17,312 nt of DNA from DASXRA01 sp036506155 (GTDB lineage: Bacteria > Actinomycetota > Actinomycetes > Mycobacteriales > Jatrophihabitantaceae), in contig DASXSF010000026.1 in NCBI GenBank assembly GCA_036506155.1, forward strand, positions 1 through 17,312, written 5' to 3'. Below, piece after piece: positions 14,119-17,312 of the stretch. Position 1 is the first letter of the stretch. Every line of letters begins with the position of its first letter. The notes under the pieces are model-generated. The model saw nothing but the letters and a program-made list of their open reading frames with translations. It was not told where the DNA came from and ran no database searches. The translations under genes and the position numbers were made by a program.

Positions 14119-14726
14119 CTAGCCCGCGGCTGATGGTGGGCGACGACGGCGCAGCTTTGCGCGCAGGGCGCACTGGGCGATCGGGGGGAGTTCGTCGGTA
14201 GTCTCCACGAGCGTGCCGAGCTGTTCAAGTGTGGAGAGCGCGTGGTGGGCGGCGCTCCCGTCGACGCCTTCATAGAGTTCGAGGCCGAGCAAGCCTGGCT
14301 CGGGTCAGGCCGGTGGAGTCGACGAGCCCGGTCAACGCGCTGCCGTTGAGTAGGCGGCGGATCACGGTCTCGAGTTCGTTGTTCCAACGTGTCAGGCGGT
14401 ATCGAGCGGTCGCGGCGAGTCTTTCGCTGCTTTGGGCGCCGGCCGTGAGTTGCGCCATCATCGCGACGTTTCCGGCGGCGCATTTGCGCTCGTGGACTTT
14501 GCGGCCGATCTCGAGGAGGTCGGTGAACGAGCTGACGGTGGCGACCGCTCTGGGTAATCGGCGATGCTCGCGTCGACCCTGCCGCGGCTGGCAGAGTCGA
14601 TGAGGACGGTGACGCTGCCGAGTGGTAGAAGATCAGGGCTTGGTTGACGCCGGCCCGGGTGGCGACCGCGCGGGCCGATAGTTGGGCGAGGCCGTCCTCG
14701 CGCAGCGTGTCTGTTGTTGCGGACAT
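14119..14726 (-). pseudogene. TetR family regulator, decayed
   Basis: From ATG 14726 the minus strand reads MSATTDTLREDGLAQLSARA and VATRAGVNQALIFYH, the TetR helix-turn-helix ending in the Y-H.FG motif. A missing base near 14621 (CACTCGGC for CAC TTC GGC) shifts the frame to GSVTVLIDSASRGRVDASIA, and a second shift leads to AVATVSSFTDLLEIGRKVHE and AAGNVAMMAQLTAGAQSSER, followed by LARYRLTRWNNELETVIRRL-like sequence. A third shift gives GLELYEGVDGSAAHHALSTL and the end LRAKLRRRRPPSAAG at 14119. Joined, the pieces make a complete repressor of about 200 residues, so only small indels have broken it. Its own helix 1 also looks shortened. No target gene is evident next to it. Confidence 0.8.
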
Positions 14727-14771
14727 GAACTGGGGCGCGGGTCCCGTCGGCGCGCGGGGCGGGCTTAGGGG

Positions 14772-14942
14772 TCACCGCCACCGACTTATCAGTCGATGCG
14801 AGCACGCGAGGCCCGCCGCTGCTCCGATGATGGCGCCTGGCACGGCTGCGAGTATCGCTCCCGCGACCACCGTGCCGGCGTAGCTGGGTGGGAAGGTATA
14901 GGTGTTGAGTCCGATCGCCAGCCCGACGACAGCGCCACACAT
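14772..14942 (-). pseudogene. Small membrane protein, probably a fragment
   Basis: From ATG 14942 the minus strand encodes 56 residues: MCGAVVGLAIGLNTYTFPPS, then YAGTVVAGAILAAVPGAIIG, then AAAGLAC and a basic tail. Two hydrophobic Gly/Ala-rich helices are separated by a Pro-rich loop. There is no clear ribosome binding site. Upstream, between 15230 and 15150, another frame gives LGRGAGFGAVNGVVLAVLSH, which could be a lost first helix of the same protein, so the gene is probably broken rather than complete. Family not recognised. Confidence 0.4.
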
Positions 14943-15234
14943 CCCCGGCGAGCAGAGCACCGCACGCTGCGTATAGCTCGATCGTGCTCGGCTTCGAGTG
15001 TCTTGTGCCGCTGACCCGCGGACCGAGTAGCGTCCCAACCCGGATGCACAGGCAGATGTACGTCGGGGTTGCCGGCGTAAACGCATCAGCTGCTCGGACA
15101 GTCACGCACACCGCGCAGGCACCGGATGTGGTCGCGGCCGCTATCCGGGATGCACCAGCTGACCGATTCCGGTGCGACAGCACCGCAAGCACGACACCGT
15201 TAACCGCGCCGAAACCGGCGCCGCGGCCGAGCAC

Positions 15235-15340
15235 TCCCGCGTGCAGAAAGGCTTTGATCAGCGCCAGGACACGTTTGTCACCGATCCGTCGACGGAGCCG
15301 GCCGAGCAGGGCCGGGTGGTCGATCGAGTCGAAATCGTGT
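15235..15340 (-). pseudogene. Group II intron reverse transcriptase scrap
   Basis: The minus strand reads DFDSIDHPALLGRLRRRIGD followed by KRVLALIKAFLHAGVL. FDSIDH...LL..L..RI.DKRVL.LIKAFL.AG.L is the conserved palm segment of group II intron reverse transcriptases, just before the YADD-containing region. Nothing of the fingers, the catalytic YADD or the maturase domain is present. The upstream side joins directly to an opposite-strand DUF1003 scrap. Confidence 0.72.
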
Positions 15341-15495
15341 CGCTCGAAGCGGTTTTCCTCTCGACCTTCGTCATGATCGGCCAGAACCGGCAGGCGGCGT
15401 TTCAGCAGGCGAAAGCCGACCACGATTTCGTCGCGCAGTAACAGGAACTTCAGGCCAATACGGATGTGACTCGAGCCGTTTATCGGGTGCAAATG
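15338..15495 (+). pseudogene. DUF1003 membrane protein, C-terminal scrap
   Basis: The plus strand reads VSLEAVFLSTFVMIGQNRQA then AFQQAKADHDFVAQ, a TAA at 15439-15441, then QELQANTDVTRAVYR. The LSLEA.FLSTFVMI.QNRQ segment followed by ..ADHDF.AQ..EL..NTD.TR is the last membrane helix and tail of DUF1003 proteins, small membrane proteins of unknown function. The first helix is missing, replaced at 15338 by reverse-transcriptase sequence on the other strand. Confidence 0.75.
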
Positions 15496-15556
15496 TCTCC
15501 AGAACAATCCACCTCACATGTCCCGAGACCTCACACAAGCGCCTCAACATGGGGAA

Positions 15557-15727
15557 TTACCTGAGCGCCGACAGTCCGGCTGAGGCGATCGATGCGTCGT
15601 AGAGGCTGCGCTTGCTCTTCGAGCCGGACGCGTGTCCCCCGGGCTTGTCGCACAGCCGGATCCCGTCGCGCAGACCAACGAGCGGCTCAACGGCGATGAC
15701 CTCACGGCCGTGAACGTGCGCCACCAC
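15557..15727 (-). CDS. Possible small gene downstream of the RHH/ATPase-like gene
   Basis: The minus-strand frame from GTG 15727 gives about 56 residues: VAHVHGREVIAVEPLVGLRD, then GIRLCDKPGGHASGSKSKRS, then LYDASIASAGLSALR and a TAA at 15557. Most codons end in G or C, as in the coding genes of this window, and the frame is open back into the end of the upstream gene. No Shine-Dalgarno sequence is seen before the GTG pair, so translation may be coupled to the upstream gene, whose stop lies 30 bases earlier. The product is soluble, with a Gly/Ser/Lys-rich middle. I do not recognise the family; it could also be the end of a decayed gene. Confidence 0.45.
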   Translation of the reverse strand: MVAHVHGREVIAVEPLVGLRDGIRLCDKPGGHASGSKSKRSLYDASIASAGLSALR

Positions 15728-15756
15728 CCTAGGCTGGTGAGGAGGGGTGATGGCTA

Positions 15757-17097
15757 TCAGGCGTCCAAGCGGACCTGGCCGAGGCGTCCGTGGAGGTCGC
15801 GCATTACGACCCAGGTCTGTTCGTCGGAGCCGGTGGTGGTGCCCGGCGGGTTGACCAAGATGGGGGCGGCGGGGCCAAGCAGATCGCGGAGCCGGTCGGC
15901 CTCGACCGGATTGCTGGTCGCGAACGCGACGACCGTGGACAGCAGGGAGCCGATGCCGGTGAGGTCGGTGACGACCTGGGCGCTGTCGGCGGAGAGGCCG
16001 AGCGCGGTGGTGCGGTCCCGGGCGGCGCGGGTCATCCGCTGTAGCTGGGCGACGAGCGGCGCGGGCACCTTGATGGTGCTGGGCAGGTCGATCTGCACTA
16101 GTCGCGGGTGGTCGGCCCGGGTTGCGAATTGGCTGAGCAGATGCGCGGCCTGCGCCGCGGACAGTGCGCTGGCCAGCCCGCTGTCAGCGGCGACGTCCAC
16201 GACGGTGACGTGCCCTGGCGGTGGGAGTCGCGCGCTCCCGGCACCGAGCAGGCCACCCAGCCCGCCGCCGGCCGATAACCCGGACAGCATCTCCCACAAT
16301 CCACCCAATCCGGCCGTGCCGCGGGCGAGCTCGTCGAACGCTGGCATTGTCGGTACGTGCGGCCGGACGACGTGCACGTTCTTGCCCAGGCCGCGCGCCC
16401 GCGCGCAGAGCTGACCGGACACGTCGAGCAGCACTACGGCGGCGCCCCGCGACGCGGCGTCCTGCGCCACGTTCAAGGTCAGCCGAGCGCGCAGATCACC
16501 CTGCCCCAGGATCGCGAACAGCGGGCTCTTCCCGGCACGCACCGCCGCGTGCGGGTCGAAAGATACCGCCGCGCCGTCGACGGTCGAGCCGATCCGACAC
16601 CCTGCATCATCACCGAGCCCCGGCTCGGTTTCGGGCTGGTCGACCGTCTCCGCCGGCCGCTCCCGACTCGCCGACTCGGCAGAGGCCACGGCCGGGTCCG
16701 CGTCCTCAGCCGGCGTGTCGACCGCGCGATCAGCCGACACCGCCGCCGCCGCGGCGTCACGGGCTGCCGCGCTGAAACCAGCCTCCCATGCCAGGCTCTG
16801 TTCCCCGGTCAACGAGTACAGGTCGTCGGGCAACGCCTCGGCCGGGATCTGCTCGAGCTGCGGGTTCCGTACCAGCGCAAGCAGCTGCTCCGGCGACGCG
16901 GACGCAACCCACGACTCGCCCGCCTCCCGACCCAGTCGCAGCTGCGCGCGGATCGCCTCGTCGAAGCGGCGGCCGCGGTTCTCGGCAGCCTCCACCGCGG
17001 CCAGCAGCGCCCGCTGACACACCTCGGAGACCGGGATCTGCGCCGCCTTCACCCTGCGTTCGAGCTCATCCGACAGATAGACGTTCGCCCGGCCCAC
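15757..17097 (-). CDS. Ribbon-helix-helix protein with HerA/VirB4-like domain lacking a P-loop
   Basis: This encodes 446 residues. Residues 3-40 (ANVYLSDELERRVKAAQIPV then SEVCQRALLAAVEAAE) form a ribbon-helix-helix DNA-binding domain with the strand NVYL and two helices. Residues 41-110 are helical (LAWEAGF). Residues about 112-165 are an acidic, Ala-rich, probably disordered linker. From about 175 the sequence looks like a HerA/FtsK/VirB4-type ATPase: SFDPHAAVRAGKSPLFAILG, where a Walker A should follow but QGDLRARLT stands instead; then GAAVVLLDVSGQL in the Walker B position; RLVQIDLPSTIKVPAPLVAQ; DLTGIGSLLSTVVAFATSNP; and the end WVVMRDLHGRLGQVRLDA. So ATP hydrolysis is doubtful. The GTG at 17097 is chosen because GGAGG (17107-17103) lies five bases upstream; an ATG at 17133 would overlap the palindrome. 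I recall similar unnamed actinobacterial proteins; no function is known to me. The frame is intact among many broken ones. Confidence 0.72.
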   Translation of the reverse strand: MGRANVYLSDELERRVKAAQIPVSEVCQRALLAAVEAAENRGRRFDEAIRAQLRLGREAGESWVASASPEQLLALVRNPQLEQIPAEALPDDLYSLTGEQSLAWEAGFSAAARDAAAAAVSADRAVDTPAEDADPAVASAESASRERPAETVDQPETEPGLGDDAGCRIGSTVDGAAVSFDPHAAVRAGKSPLFAILGQGDLRARLTLNVAQDAASRGAAVVLLDVSGQLCARARGLGKNVHVVRPHVPTMPAFDELARGTAGLGGLWEMLSGLSAGGGLGGLLGAGSARLPPPGHVTVVDVAADSGLASALSAAQAAHLLSQFATRADHPRLVQIDLPSTIKVPAPLVAQLQRMTRAARDRTTALGLSADSAQVVTDLTGIGSLLSTVVAFATSNPVEADRLRDLLGPAAPILVNPPGTTTGSDEQTWVVMRDLHGRLGQVRLDA

Positions 17098-17113
17098 AAC
17101 CGCCTCCAGGAAT

Positions 17114-17135
17114 CTATGCACACCTGTGTGCATAG
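17114..17135. promoter_or_regulatory. Perfect palindrome upstream of the RHH gene
   Basis: CTATGCACAC, centre CT, GTGTGCATAG is a perfect 10-base-arm inverted repeat that starts 17 bases upstream of the GTG at 17097. Ribbon-helix-helix proteins bind short inverted repeats and commonly repress their own genes, so it is a strong operator candidate. Its position between start codon and upstream promoter fits autoregulation. Confidence 0.65.
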
Positions 17136-17173
17136 CCTACGCACGTACAGCCCGGTCGAGTGCAGGTCATACC

Positions 17174-17312
17174 GGCGCTGTTGCGTTGATGATCGTTGCG
17201 CACGCCGGCCTGGGCTTGGCGGCATCGTGCCGTAGTCAGAGACAGGCTGCGAGTTCGTCGAAGGCAGCGCGGACCCGGTCGTGCACTGCGAGCTCGGCGG
17301 TGATCGCGTAGT
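17174..17312 (-). mobile_element. IS6-family element, left end, runs off the window
   Basis: The element starts at 17174 with GGCGCTGTTGCGTTGATGAT, which shares CTGTTGCGTTG with the IS6 end at 10117 and resembles the GGCACTGTTGC type of IS6 repeats. Inside lies the end of a minus-strand transposase gene (stop at 17236). Only 139 bases are visible. Confidence 0.65.
17236..17312 (-). CDS. IS6-family transposase, C-terminal end, partial
   Basis: The last visible residues are YAITAELAVHDRVRAAFDEL AACL, followed by a TGA at 17238-17236. IS6 transposases of Actinobacteria usually end with ...LRRGHY......RVA.AF.ELA, which this matches, and it continues from the point (GHAFV) where the decayed copy at 9465 stops. 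It is on the minus strand, like the other copy, with the inverted repeat 40-60 bases beyond the stop. Whether this copy is complete cannot be seen. Confidence 0.6.
   Translation of the reverse strand, partial: YAITAELAVHDRVRAAFDELAACL

Noticed and set aside
14458..15507. 349-codon minus-strand gene
   Set aside because: It strings together reverse-transcriptase, membrane-protein and TetR pieces with no common family and no start signals.
15632..16414. 260-codon plus-strand gene
   Set aside because: Antisense to the well-supported RHH/ATPase-like gene; Ser/Arg/Pro-rich shadow without a ribosome binding site.
1..17312. tRNA, rRNA or CRISPR array
   Set aside because: No T-loop plus acceptor pairing, no rRNA-like sequence and no regularly spaced direct repeats were noticed on reading both strands.

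Overview
The window is high-GC DNA with GTG/TTG starts, strong third-position GC bias and protein families typical of Actinobacteria (actinobacterial IS110 and IS6-type transposases, a Rv3369-like PPOX protein, a Rip3-like site-2 protease with CBS domains, an RGCVC-type small Cys/His protein). A Pseudonocardiaceae-like or related soil actinomycete fits best, but this is inference; no rRNA or tRNA gene is present to settle it.

The main character of the window is decay. Intact genes alternate with remnants broken by single-base frameshifts, in-frame stops and abrupt joins. Left part (1-1600): the end of a small membrane protein, then a coiled-coil protein and a tiny membrane-anchored protein, each with a clear ribosome binding site. 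1736-3863: the middle of an IS110 transposase joined to the C-terminal half of a truncated-hemoglobin gene, then about 1.3 kb with nothing recognisable. 3864-5201: a divergent osmC-like/tetR pair whose 119-bp intergenic region holds two copies of an 18-bp near-palindrome, probably the TetR operators; the OsmC gene carries a one-base frameshift. 5676-6860: an intact site-2 protease with C-terminal CBS domains.

7120-8350: a shattered M20 peptidase gene, an opposite-strand coding fragment of unknown family, and a small Cys/His-rich gene. 8521-8920: a cold-shock protein gene between an upstream hairpin and a clear terminator. 8938-10117: a fatty-acid desaturase with a TAG and a frameshift, cut off by a decayed IS6-family transposase whose right terminal inverted repeat remains. 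10172-11000: an intact PPOX-family gene and a decayed dihydrofolate-reductase-like gene.

11258-13409: an HSL-type esterase and, upstream on the same strand, an MFS exporter gene broken twice (once by an apparent 4-bp duplication). 13473-15500: an orphan Phd-like antitoxin, a decayed tetR, a membrane-protein fragment, and a group II intron reverse-transcriptase scrap butted against a DUF1003 scrap. 15557-17135: the most interesting locus, an intact protein with an N-terminal ribbon-helix-helix domain and a C-terminal domain built like a HerA/VirB4 ATPase without a P-loop. It has a perfect 10-bp-arm palindrome just upstream and a possible small gene just downstream. At 17174 another IS6-family element begins and runs off the window, so 10118-17173 lies between two IS6-type elements in the same orientation.

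Family assignments come from reading motifs and remembered family patterns; no search was run.
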